Assembly: GCF_009884975.1 (NCBI RefSeq)
Contig: NZ_CP041970.1
Location: forward strand, 3,844,001 to 3,908,000
Reading direction: 5' to 3'
DNA: 64,000 bases
Source: Acinetobacter dispersus
GTDB taxonomy: Bacteria > Pseudomonadota > Gammaproteobacteria > Pseudomonadales > Moraxellaceae
Part shown: piece by piece, positions 56,361 through 64,000 of the stretch
Layout of the letters: every line of letters starts with the position of its first letter
Numbering within the stretch: the stretch's first letter is position 1
Notes under the pieces: generated by a model
Told to the model about the DNA's origin: nothing
The model's database searches: none
Seen by the model: the letters and a program-made list of their open reading frames with translations, nothing else
Made by a program: the position numbers and the translations under genes

Positions 56361-56908
56361 TTCTCGCATCAAGCTCGCCTCGTCGGCAGGAGCTACTACA
56401 GCAACTAGGCTTGGATTTTGAAATCTATAGTCCAGATGTCGATGAGGCGGTGCATGATGGAGAGACTGTTGAGCATTATGTTGAACGCTTGGCGCGAGAG
56501 AAGGCACAAGTTGTTTTAAATAAATATGCTGACGCAATTGTGATTGCGGCAGATACCAGTTTAAGTTTTGCTGGGCAGATCATTGGTAAGCCAGCGTCAA
56601 AGCAACACGCTTTTTCTATCTGGTCGATGCTTTCTGGACAATGGCATGATGTCTATTCCGGAATTTGTGTCGCAAGTTCGGCTCAGATATTAAGTACAGT
56701 GGTGAGAACGCAAGTTGAGTTACAGCAACTCAGTCATGCGGAAATGGAAAAATATTGGGCAACGGGCGAACCGATTGGTAAAGCAGGTGCTTATGCGATA
56801 CAGGGAATTGCAGCACAATATATTCCACAAATTCGAGGCAGTTATAGTAATGTCGTCGGTTTGCCTTTGCATGAGATCGCACAGTTATTAGAAAGCGTTA
56901 AAACCTAA
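56348..56908 (+). CDS. maf: Maf/YhdE-type nucleoside triphosphate pyrophosphatase
   Basis: A 186-residue protein with the family opening IILASSSPRRQELLQQLGLD, then VIAADTSLSFAGQIIGKPAS (catalytic Asp and conserved K-P) and GKAGAYAIQGIAAQYIPQIR (the substrate loop), followed by SYSNVVGLPLHEI. Maf proteins hydrolyse modified or canonical dTTP, UTP and relatives and affect cell division; the position next to mreD and rng corresponds to E. coli yhdE. The overlap with mreD supports the ATG at 56348. Confidence 0.95.
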   Translation: MAHIILASSSPRRQELLQQLGLDFEIYSPDVDEAVHDGETVEHYVERLAREKAQVVLNKYADAIVIAADTSLSFAGQIIGKPASKQHAFSIWSMLSGQWHDVYSGICVASSAQILSTVVRTQVELQQLSHAEMEKYWATGEPIGKAGAYAIQGIAAQYIPQIRGSYSNVVGLPLHEIAQLLESVKT

Positions 56909-56971
56909 GTATTTCAATACAGGGAACGACACTTTCGGTTATAAGAATTTTTATAAAATTTTGAGTTTGTT

Positions 56972-58426
56972 ATGGCAGAAGAGTTGCTGATTAACGTCAC
57001 GCCGATGGAATGTCGTGTGGCATTGATTGAAAATGGTACGGTCAATGAATTATTCGTTGAGCGAACTGTAAAACGTGGGTTAGTGGGTAATATCTACAAG
57101 GGTAAAGTGGTTCGTGTACTGCCGGGTATGCAAGCTGCCTTTGTTGATATTGGTTTGTCTCGAACCGCTTTTTTGCATATTAACGATATGGTGTGGTCTC
57201 GTTCGCAACCGACACCAAACGTTTTTGAGCTGTTACATCCGGGGCAGATGCTCACTGTCCAAGTCATGAAAGATATGTTGGGTACCAAAGGTGCCCGTCT
57301 AAGTACCGATCTTTCGATCCCATCGCGCTATCTCGTTCTCATGCCGTATGGCAATCACATTGGTGTGTCGCAGCGAATTGAGTCTGAAGAGGAGCGAGAC
57401 CGCCTACGTAGTATCATTGAACATATTCAGGCAGAACATAATTTGCCAGGTAGTGTTATCGTTCGTACTGCGGCTGAAGGTGTTGATGAAGCTGCGATTG
57501 CACAAGATATGTGTTATCTCAGCAAGTTGTGGGAATTTATTCAGCGTAAACAAAAAGAAGCAGCAACTGCTGAACTGATCTTTGAGGAACTGCCTTTACC
57601 GCAACGTATCATTAGAGATTTAGCCAGTGATGAAACGGCGAAGATCTATGTCGATTCACGCGAGATTCATGGCAAGCTCAGTGAGTTTGTTGAGGAGTTT
57701 GTTCCGACGATTCAAAATCGCTTAATCCATTATCCTGGTGAAAAGCCGCTTTTCGATTTGTATAACGTTGAAGAGGATATTCAAAAAGCATTGCAGACCC
57801 GTGTCGCACTCAAGTCTGGCGGCTATCTGATGATTGATCAGACCGAAGCGATGACTACGATTGATGTCAATACAGGCTCATATGTGGGCGGCCGCAGCTT
57901 AGAAGACACAGTATTTAAAACCAATATGGAAGCAACTCAAGTGATCGCAAGACAACTACGTCTGCGTAATTTGGGTGGTATTCTGATCATTGATTTTATC
58001 GACATGCAAGAAGCTGAGCATCGTGAAGAAGTAATGCGTCAGTTTGAAAGAATGCTGGAACGCGATCATGCGAAAACTAAAATTACCCAAGTTTCGGAGC
58101 TGGGTTTAGTTGAAATGACACGTAAACGGACTCGTGAATCATTGGAGCATTTGCTTTGTGAATCATGTCCAACCTGCCAAGGGCGGGGCTATGTGAAGAC
58201 AGCAGAGACAGTATGTTACGAAATATTTCGAGAGATCATGCGTTATGCGCGTGCATTTGATTCCAAGGGTGGCTTTACTGTCGTTGCACATCCAGCCGTC
58301 ATAGATCGGCTATTAACAGCAGAAGCCCCAGCTGTCGCGGATTTAGAACATTTTGTGAATCGTGTGATCAAATTCCAAGTGGAAAATCTATATACGCAAG
58401 AGCAATACGATATCATTTTGACCTAA
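56972..58426 (+). CDS. rng: Ribonuclease G
   Basis: A 484-residue endoribonuclease of the RNase E/G family that cuts 16S rRNA precursors and some mRNAs. The S1-like domain includes RGLVGNIYKGKVVRVLPGMQ and AAFVDIGLSRTAFLH. The catalytic DNase I-like part has TTIDVNTGSYVGGRSLEDTV and GGILIIDFIDMQEAEHREEV, with the two metal-binding aspartates. The zinc link is C-P-T-C in LLCESCPTCQGRGYVKTAET. The length matches E. coli RNase G (489). Last gene of the mre operon. Confidence 0.97.
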   Translation: MAEELLINVTPMECRVALIENGTVNELFVERTVKRGLVGNIYKGKVVRVLPGMQAAFVDIGLSRTAFLHINDMVWSRSQPTPNVFELLHPGQMLTVQVMKDMLGTKGARLSTDLSIPSRYLVLMPYGNHIGVSQRIESEEERDRLRSIIEHIQAEHNLPGSVIVRTAAEGVDEAAIAQDMCYLSKLWEFIQRKQKEAATAELIFEELPLPQRIIRDLASDETAKIYVDSREIHGKLSEFVEEFVPTIQNRLIHYPGEKPLFDLYNVEEDIQKALQTRVALKSGGYLMIDQTEAMTTIDVNTGSYVGGRSLEDTVFKTNMEATQVIARQLRLRNLGGILIIDFIDMQEAEHREEVMRQFERMLERDHAKTKITQVSELGLVEMTRKRTRESLEHLLCESCPTCQGRGYVKTAETVCYEIFREIMRYARAFDSKGGFTVVAHPAVIDRLLTAEAPAVADLEHFVNRVIKFQVENLYTQEQYDIILT

Positions 58427-58463
58427 AGTTGTAACAAGATTTCGCTTAATCCTTGTTACAACT
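58427..58463 (+). terminator. Terminator of the mreBCD-maf-rng operon
   Basis: AGTTGTAACAAG and CTTGTTACAACT form a perfect 12-base stem directly behind the rng stop codon, followed by GAAATTTTACTTT, a weak T tract. Confidence 0.78.
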
Positions 58464-58561
58464 GAAATTTTACTTTCTATCATGAATTTTAAATACTAGG
58501 AACATAGAATGAGCCATAGGTACTTTTCGGTGCCTTAGCAAATAATATGAGGTATCTAATT

Positions 58562-58735
58562 ATGAATGTAAGTGAAAGATTAGTAAGTCACGGTTTTAAG
58601 CATGTATTAGACAGTAATCCTGTAAACACATGTTATATGGTAGATAGCCAAGGTAAAGAAGTTCCAATTACTACGGCAATGATTCGTTCAGCCTGCCATC
58701 AGCTTTTACAGCGTTGTCGCACAATTAAAAAATAA
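58562..58735 (+). CDS. Small conserved protein, PA1571-like
   Basis: A 57-residue protein. The segment PVNTCYMVDSQGKEVPITTA followed by MIRSACHQLLQRC resembles the PA1571 family as I recall it, where a short strand-turn 'D-x-x-G-x-E-V-P-I-T-x-x-M-I' is conserved. The function is unknown. The ATG at 58562 is at nine bases from a GAGG; an upstream ATG at 58547 adds five residues. It ends in a G+C-rich terminator and is followed convergently by the wax ester synthase. Confidence 0.78.
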   Translation: MNVSERLVSHGFKHVLDSNPVNTCYMVDSQGKEVPITTAMIRSACHQLLQRCRTIKK

Positions 58736-58765
58736 GGGGCTAACGAAAGCCCCTTAATTTTTTCT
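58736..58765. terminator. Terminator between the PA1571-like gene and the wax ester synthase
   Basis: AAGGGGCT / AGCCCCTT stem around AACGAA, followed by AATTTTTT. It can serve both convergent genes. Confidence 0.88.
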
Positions 58766-58771
58766 CTAAAA

Positions 58772-60157
58772 TTAATTCGCAACTTTCTGTTGTGGCAAGT
58801 TTTGAATAGCTTGTTCAAAACGTTGAATTTCTTCTTCTAAATGGGTCAATAGGTTTTGCATTTTAGGCAAAGCATTACGACATGCAATCAAGCCCACTTC
58901 CAGTTTATCTAAATAACTGGTCATTGTGATATTCAGTGCTTGACCATCCATAACAATTGATGCAGGGTAGAGCGCATCTAGTTTGGCACCATTCCAGTAG
59001 AGTGGTTCACGCGGACCGGGTACGTTTGAGATGACAAGGTTAAATGCCTGACGTTTAGGTAACATGCCTGATGCAATGTTTAAACCAGCTGGACCATACA
59101 CAACCGCACTATAATTTAAAATTTCATTGGCAGTCATACGGCTAAAACGCTGTTTTGAATTCTGTACGCTACGACGAATGATTTCCAGACGTTCAATTGG
59201 ATCTTCAATATGGGTCGCAAGATTTGCCAAAATCATGGTAATACGATTGCTGACATCAGAATCATCGGTACGCAGTGATGCAGGAACCATTGCAATTAAA
59301 GGTTTCTTTGGCAAGCTGTTATGACTGATCAGATATTCACGTAAAGCACCAGAACATACCGCTAGAATCACGTCATTGAGCGTTACACCCAAAGATTTGG
59401 CAATACGACGGAAACGACCGAGTTCAAAAGATTGCGCAGCAAAACGACGTGAGGAGCTAACACGCTGGTTTAGAATTGAAGGCGGTGCCTGAAACGTTGA
59501 TACATAATCAGGATTTTTACCAATCTCTTTAAAGATGGTTTGTGACAGTTCATGCATGACCTTAGGAGCAACTTCAAGCTGAGATTTAATCCCTTCCATC
59601 ACACCTTTAATTTTACTCACTGTAGGTGGCTTAGGTGCTTTCAAACGTTTGGTTCGTTTTCCTTCCACACACCATAACGGTACCACATGCTTTTCATTTG
59701 GATCTTGAGAGAGTGATTTTTCAATCAGACGCATACCTGCAACGCCATCCACCATCGCATGGTGAATCTTGAAGTACATGGCAAAACGGTTACCTTCAAT
59801 GCCTTCAATAATGTCACATGTCCAAAGTGGCTTGGCACGATCAATCAACGAGCTATGCTGTTGTGAAATATACACCAGCAGTTCACGGATACGTCCTGGA
59901 TTTGGTAGCGCAATATGGCGGAAATGATGGTCTAGATCAAACTCACTGTCTTCTCCCCAAAACAAACCATTCAACTGATTGTTAAATGGTGGAACAGGGA
60001 TACTTTTTGATTGGCGAATTTCATTGACTAGATCGTGCACAAACGTAGGTGAAGCATTCTCTGGAAGCTCGAATAAAAACAATCCACCTACATGCATAGG
60101 TTGTTGCCTTTTCTCTAGCGAGAGAAAGATAAAATCAATTGGGTGTAGTGGGCGCAT
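58772..60157 (-). CDS. Wax ester synthase / diacylglycerol acyltransferase
   Basis: A 461-residue acyltransferase that makes wax esters or triacylglycerol from acyl-CoA for storage. The catalytic motif H132-H133-A-M-V-D137-G sits at the same positions as in the well-studied A. baylyi AtfA. The N-terminus MRPLHPIDFIFLSLEKRQQP, the segment NDVILAVCSGALREYL and the C-terminal NLVISNVPGPREPLYWNG are strongly conserved with that enzyme as I recall it. It acts at the membrane and lipid droplet surface. It stands alone, with a promoter region of about 180 bases upstream on the minus strand. Confidence 0.95.
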   Translation of the reverse strand: MRPLHPIDFIFLSLEKRQQPMHVGGLFLFELPENASPTFVHDLVNEIRQSKSIPVPPFNNQLNGLFWGEDSEFDLDHHFRHIALPNPGRIRELLVYISQQHSSLIDRAKPLWTCDIIEGIEGNRFAMYFKIHHAMVDGVAGMRLIEKSLSQDPNEKHVVPLWCVEGKRTKRLKAPKPPTVSKIKGVMEGIKSQLEVAPKVMHELSQTIFKEIGKNPDYVSTFQAPPSILNQRVSSSRRFAAQSFELGRFRRIAKSLGVTLNDVILAVCSGALREYLISHNSLPKKPLIAMVPASLRTDDSDVSNRITMILANLATHIEDPIERLEIIRRSVQNSKQRFSRMTANEILNYSAVVYGPAGLNIASGMLPKRQAFNLVISNVPGPREPLYWNGAKLDALYPASIVMDGQALNITMTSYLDKLEVGLIACRNALPKMQNLLTHLEEEIQRFEQAIQNLPQQKVAN

Positions 60158-60294
60158 AGCAGACCTAGCCTCTCATCGCATTTTTTCTAAGATACTCTCA
60201 TGGAGCTCTTATTAGAATTATTGGAACCGTTCTGCGCAGTATATACTGTTTGTTCTGGTTAAAATATGACTTTAGACAAGCGAGTCATAAAAAA

Positions 60295-60330
60295 CAAAAC
60301 CACTGACGAATCAGTGGTTTTGTTTTAATG
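60295..60330 (-). terminator. Terminator after cysH
   Basis: AAAACCACTGA / TCAGTGGTTTT stem around CGAA, with a further T run, 13 bases after the cysH stop codon. Confidence 0.9.
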
Positions 60331-60342
60331 GAAAGGGGGGAT

Positions 60343-60963
60343 TTAGTGGTTTAGATGCAAACCGCATTCGCGATGCTCTTCACCTTTTGTCGGATCAAAA
60401 TAATCTTCATTATCAGGTAAATTATGTTTTTGCATATATTCCCACAGGTCTTTTGAAGTCCATTTTAATAATGGTGCAACCTTGATAAGACCATCTGGAT
60501 TAATACTCACTGGGTCCATTTCTGCGCGGACAGCTGTGTCAGTTGCACGTAATGCCGTAAACCAAACTTTGGGTGCAGTTTCTCGTAATGCACGCTCAAA
60601 AGGTTCTAATTTTACTTCAGCAGTAAAAGCTTCATGCTTTGGATCATCCAATGCTGGAACAGTGCCTTCCAGTGCTTCGCGATGTGCACGTGAGCGTTTT
60701 GGCAAATAAGTCAGAAGATTTAGATTCAAAAGTTTTGTAATCTCATCAACATACTTATAGGTTGTTTCGGTGTTGTAGCCATTATCCATCCATACCACTT
60801 GGATATCAGGTTTGACACGGGTCAACATATGTAAAATGACAGCTTCAAATGGACGAAAATTAGTTGTCACAATAGCTTTTTCATTTAAGCTCAATGCCCA
60901 TTCAACTAGTTTTTCAGCATCATTGCCAAATTCTGTATTGATTTGATCCAAGTTTAAAGTCAT
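60343..60963 (-). CDS. cysH: Phosphoadenylyl-sulfate (or adenylyl-sulfate) reductase
   Basis: A 206-residue cytoplasmic enzyme that reduces activated sulfate to sulfite in cysteine synthesis. The C-terminal E-C-G-L-H motif with the catalytic cysteine is intact. Other family features are VWMDNGYNTETTYKYVDEIT and VWFTALRATDTAVRAEM. There are no C-C and C-x-x-C motifs for an iron-sulfur cluster, which favours the PAPS-type enzyme. The protein is shorter than E. coli CysH (244), mainly just before E-C-G-L-H, and the usual S-S-S-F-G loop reads T-T-N-F-R-P. It stands alone with its own terminator. Confidence 0.86.
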   Translation of the reverse strand: MTLNLDQINTEFGNDAEKLVEWALSLNEKAIVTTNFRPFEAVILHMLTRVKPDIQVVWMDNGYNTETTYKYVDEITKLLNLNLLTYLPKRSRAHREALEGTVPALDDPKHEAFTAEVKLEPFERALRETAPKVWFTALRATDTAVRAEMDPVSINPDGLIKVAPLLKWTSKDLWEYMQKHNLPDNEDYFDPTKGEEHRECGLHLNH

Positions 60964-61171
60964 AACGCGTTGCCTTTTATGATCATCGGTCTTTATCGTA
61001 TATACGACACACTACGCCATATAGTAATGCAATTATGTCGAGTCGGATATGTCCACCAAGCAAATTCTTATTCAAAAAATCTATGGTTAGACCATGAAAA
61101 AAGAGCGATTCTTGAACAGCTCTCCATGCTAAACTAGCGCAATTTTTAACACATAGGATAGTTGGATAAGC

Positions 61172-61789
61172 ATGGAAATCGTATGCCTAGATCTTGAAGG
61201 GGTTTTAGTTCCAGAAATTTGGATCAACTTTGCAAAAAAAACAGGGATTAAAGAACTTGAAGCAACTACACGTGATATTCCAGATTACGATGTGTTGATG
61301 ACTCAACGTCTGAATATCTTGAAACAGCATGGTTTAGGTTTAAATGATATTCAAGCTGTGATTGCTGATATGGGGCCTTTCGAAGGGGCAAAAGAGTTCG
61401 TGGAATGGGTACGTACTCATTTTCAATTGATTATTTTATCTGATACTTTTTATGAGTTTGCTCATCCACTCATGAAGCAATTAGGATGGCCAACGATTTT
61501 CTGTCACAAGCTTGAAACTGACGAAAATGGCATGATTACCGCGTATAAGTTGCGTCAACCTGATCAAAAGCGTCAGGCGGTAAAAGCACTACACGGTTTA
61601 AACTTCCGCGTCATCGCGGCAGGTGACTCTTATAATGATACGACGATGCTGGGTGAAGCTGATCATGGCTTCTTGTTTGATGCGCCAGCAAATGTGATTG
61701 CTGAGTTTCCACAATTCCCACCATTACATGGTTATGAAGCGTTAAAACAGGCGATTCGTTCTGTATCACAACGTGATATTCCAGAATAA
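61172..61789 (+). CDS. thrH: Phosphoserine phosphatase / homoserine phosphotransferase ThrH
   Basis: A 205-residue HAD-superfamily enzyme. Motif I is CLDLEGVLVPEIW (nucleophile Asp7 and second acid Glu9, the ThrH variant of D-x-D), motif II is LIILSDTFYEF, and motif III/IV is AAGDSYNDTTMLGEADHGFL. It can dephosphorylate phosphoserine and transfer phosphate to homoserine, bridging serine and threonine synthesis. The length equals Pseudomonas ThrH (205). The ATG follows GGATA. It is convergent with the FadL-like gene over a hairpin-rich gap. Confidence 0.95.
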   Translation: MEIVCLDLEGVLVPEIWINFAKKTGIKELEATTRDIPDYDVLMTQRLNILKQHGLGLNDIQAVIADMGPFEGAKEFVEWVRTHFQLIILSDTFYEFAHPLMKQLGWPTIFCHKLETDENGMITAYKLRQPDQKRQAVKALHGLNFRVIAAGDSYNDTTMLGEADHGFLFDAPANVIAEFPQFPPLHGYEALKQAIRSVSQRDIPE

Positions 61790-61800
61790 TTGAATTTTCC

Positions 61801-61860
61801 CCAACCCTCCTTTAGAAAAGGAGGGAGTTTCCCCTCTTTATTAAAGAGGGGGGAGGGGAG
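61801..61860. repeat. Two C/G-rich hairpins between thrH and the FadL-like gene
   Basis: CCCTCCTTT / AAAGGAGGG (61805-61825) and CCCCTCTTTA / TTAAAGAGGGG (61831-61851) are adjacent hairpins. The outer CCCC and GGGGAG ends can also pair, giving a cruciform. It resembles a dispersed Acinetobacter intergenic repeat and may act as a terminator for both convergent genes. Confidence 0.8.
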
Positions 61861-61865
61861 ATTTT

Positions 61866-63095
61866 TTAGAATTTATAACCAATCTTTAAACCATAAGCGA
61901 TGGCATCATTATTTTCAAATTCAGCCACATAGCCCGGTGTATTGAATTGTGAACCTGATTGAGCTTTGGCATCGCCAAGCCAGAAGTATTTCACACCACC
62001 CGCAATAAATGTCGCAGGCGTCGGGCTATATTGAACACCAACACCGACATTCCAGTAACCTTCGGTTGGACCTAATGTCGTGACAGGGTTACCTGCACCA
62101 GAGTCCCAACCGACTGATACATTACCAGCCCATTGATCATTGATTTTACGACCTACACCCGCAGTAATCGAGTATTGATCTTCGGTATAGGCAACAAGAT
62201 CAAATCCGTCTTTTTTGCCAGTATTCTTTACAATATCTGATAGAACTGAACCTGCGCCAAATTTATATGGACGGATGGCAAAGTCTTTCCAGTTCACCCA
62301 ACGTAAGTTTGCAAATGCAATCGTGTTTTCCATGATTCCTGTTTGAAAATCAAGATTGACAGATTGTGGGGTCGTGATTTCTGTCTGGCCTTCAGAATTA
62401 TTAATCTGAGTAAAACCTGCATTGATCTCTGGGTATTTTGTCATACCTGCAGCACCATGTTTTTCATAAGCATTCATTTCGTGCTTGATTTTGGCACGAT
62501 AAGTCAAAGAAGCTTTGAGTGCAATTTCAGGCATTTGATAAGCAACGCCCGCTAACCAGCCAACTGCTTCATCACGACCTGTTTTAAAATCATAACCGTT
62601 ATAGGCACTATAGCTTTCACCGCGTAATAACACGGTGCTATCTAAAGTCTGGTAAACCGCACCTGCATAAAGGTTCCAGTTTTGATTTGGCTGATAACCG
62701 AATAATAGGTTTAAGTTCTCAGTATCAACTGTAACTGATGTACCACCTTTAAATGGCACAGGGCGACTTTCGATAAAATTACTTTTGCCCGTATATTCTG
62801 CATCTGCCCCATAAGGTTGGTCATAAATAAGACCAATCGAGAATTTATCCGTTGCTTGAATTTTTAGGGCTGCATTTGGCGAGTAGTAATGATTCGCCAT
62901 ATTCCCAGTATTGTTTTGAGATATGTCCTTACCTGATACATTTGGATCAAGAACTGTGATACCCGCTTCAAAATAATTGTTTGGCTGTAAAAACGCTGCA
63001 ATTGATTGACCTGAGCGATCCAGTGCTGCGGCAAATGTTGTCGTTGTTGGGACTAAGCTAAGTAGTAGAGCCGTTTGAATAGCATTCAGCTTCAT
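61866..63095 (-). CDS. FadL/OmpP1-family outer-membrane hydrophobic-compound transporter
   Basis: A 409-residue exported barrel protein with a signal peptide ending near TTTFAAA. The N-terminal hatch (ALDRSGQSIAAFLQPNNYFE) and VKYFWLGDAK and AYGLKIGYKF at the C-terminus match FadL-type porins, which let long-chain fatty acids or aromatic hydrocarbons diffuse across the outer membrane. The last residue is Phe, as in barrel proteins. Closely similar in its last 180 residues to the next gene. The start is ATG 63095. Confidence 0.93.
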   Translation of the reverse strand: MKLNAIQTALLLSLVPTTTTFAAALDRSGQSIAAFLQPNNYFEAGITVLDPNVSGKDISQNNTGNMANHYYSPNAALKIQATDKFSIGLIYDQPYGADAEYTGKSNFIESRPVPFKGGTSVTVDTENLNLLFGYQPNQNWNLYAGAVYQTLDSTVLLRGESYSAYNGYDFKTGRDEAVGWLAGVAYQMPEIALKASLTYRAKIKHEMNAYEKHGAAGMTKYPEINAGFTQINNSEGQTEITTPQSVNLDFQTGIMENTIAFANLRWVNWKDFAIRPYKFGAGSVLSDIVKNTGKKDGFDLVAYTEDQYSITAGVGRKINDQWAGNVSVGWDSGAGNPVTTLGPTEGYWNVGVGVQYSPTPATFIAGGVKYFWLGDAKAQSGSQFNTPGYVAEFENNDAIAYGLKIGYKF

Positions 63096-63302
63096 TAATA
63101 TGTTCTCTCAAATCACTTTGTAACAGAATGGCGCGGAAAGTAACATAATTTTTATTCGCTTAAATATTTTACAAATGTCAATAAATGAACTGGTAAGGTC
63201 ACGAAAAATAGTTGAGCATTCAAGTTTTATGTTGGTAGTTCTTAGGTTTTAAATGATTATTAGATATTGATCTATTATTTTGATTTTATTTATTAAAGCA
63301 CA

Positions 63303-63338
63303 ATAAAAAAGGTCATCTTAGGATGACCTTTCTTTTAT
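63303..63338 (-). terminator. Terminator after the second FadL-like gene
   Basis: AAAAGGTCATC / GATGACCTTT stem around TTAG, with T flank, lying 10 bases beyond the stop codon of the second FadL-like gene. Confidence 0.9.
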
Positions 63339-63347
63339 AAATTCTGA

Positions 63348-64000
63348 TTAGAATTTATAACCAATTTTTAAACCATATGCGATTGCTTTGTTATCTTCAA
63401 ACTCAGCAACATAGTCATTACCACCTGCTTGAGCACCAGTTTGCGCTTTAGCATCGCCTAACCAGAAGTATTTCACACCACCAGCAATAAATGTTGCAGG
63501 AGTAGGGCTATATTGAAGACCTACACCCACGTTCCAATAACCTTCTGTTGGACCAAGTGTAGTTACAGGATTACCTGCACCAGAATCCCAACCTACAGAA
63601 ACGTTACCAGCCCATTGCTCGCTGAGTTTACGGCCAACACCTGCGTTTACAGACCATTGGTCATCAGAGTATTCAACTAAGTTAAAGCCATTTGGACGAC
63701 CAATTAAACCACCAACTTGTTGTGATAAAACGCCAAATTTATATGGTTGGATTGAAAAATCTTTCCAGTTTACCCAGCGCACATTTGCGAAGGCAACAGT
63801 ATTCGCCATGATGCCTGTTTGGAAATCTAAGTTAACCGATTGAGGTGTGGTAATTTTTGTTTTTTTGTCTTCAGCAAGACCAGCTGCAAGTTGTCCAGGA
63901 TTTAGGCCTAAACCAGCAAGAACACCTGGTAACGCAGGGAAGGCTAATAAAGAAAGATCTTCTTGAGCTTTCACATCGTGATCGATTTCTGAGCGATAAG
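63348..64000 (-). CDS. Second FadL/OmpP1-family protein, 5' end beyond the window
   Basis: The frame is open from the stop at 63348 to the right edge, 217 codons visible, starting within YRSEIDHDVKAQED, so the N-terminal half and start are outside. The C-terminal part runs in parallel with the neighbouring FadL-like gene: KITTPQSVNLDFQTGIMANT, WAGNVSVGWDSGAGNPVTTL, and ending AIAYGLKIGYKF. It is a paralogue produced by tandem duplication. A short stretch with PGVLAGLGLNPGQLAAGLAE is an insert absent from the other copy. Confidence 0.92.
   Translation of the reverse strand, partial: YRSEIDHDVKAQEDLSLLAFPALPGVLAGLGLNPGQLAAGLAEDKKTKITTPQSVNLDFQTGIMANTVAFANVRWVNWKDFSIQPYKFGVLSQQVGGLIGRPNGFNLVEYSDDQWSVNAGVGRKLSEQWAGNVSVGWDSGAGNPVTTLGPTEGYWNVGVGLQYSPTPATFIAGGVKYFWLGDAKAQTGAQAGGNDYVAEFEDNKAIAYGLKIGYKF

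Overview
The window looks like a piece of chromosome from an Acinetobacter (Moraxellaceae, Gammaproteobacteria). The base composition is A+T-rich. It carries a PilG/H/I/J-ChpA twitching pathway without adjacent pilK or chpB, a DcaP-like porin, and a wax ester synthase that closely resembles the Acinetobacter baylyi AtfA sequence as I remember it. It also has gatCAB and mreBCD-maf-rng blocks and FadL-type outer membrane proteins. No phage, insertion sequence, plasmid or CRISPR structure was seen, so this is mainly core chromosome with a few accessory inserts.

Layout. Positions 1-7.9 kb hold small housekeeping genes: a Sel1 protein cut by the window edge, a DsbC-like isomerase, a low-molecular-weight phosphatase-like protein, YgfZ, several DUF proteins and proS. 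Positions 8.2-17.4 kb hold the Pil-Chp chemosensory operon that controls type IV pili: pilG, pilH, pilI, pilJ, a very large chpA with five phosphotransfer domains (two of them near-identical tandem copies), and a ChpC/CheW-like gene. Positions 17.4-23.5 kb hold dapE, a small entericidin-like lipoprotein missed by ordinary ORF cut-offs, DUF1853, YbaN, a YkuD-domain enzyme, six tRNAs (Val and Asp interleaved), DUF2750 and YdcF. Dispersed palindromic repeats lie in opposite orientations on the two sides of the YkuD/tRNA block.

Positions 23.6-28.8 kb form an iron-acquisition pair: a PepSY-flavodoxin-FNR reductase divergent from a TonB-dependent siderophore receptor, with a Fur-box-like palindrome between them. 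Positions 29-45.6 kb are rich in transport: a YccS-type protein, a Bcr/CflA pump, a DcaP-like porin, GltS, an alanine/glycine symporter, an SbmA-like transporter and a two-gene chromate-type transporter divergent from a LysR regulator. A nitroreductase, a patatin lipoprotein and an M13 peptidase are also here. Positions 45.6-49.1 kb are a run of four exported proteins of unknown function.

At 49.4-50.5 kb a solitary SIR2-domain protein sits in visibly A+T-rich DNA just before gatB. It is the best candidate for an undescribed (perhaps antiphage) function. Positions 50.5-58.4 kb return to core genes: gatCAB, and mreB-mreC-mreD-maf-rng on the other strand. The window closes with a PA1571-like small protein, the wax ester synthase/DGAT, cysH, thrH and two tandem FadL-type genes, the second cut by the right edge.
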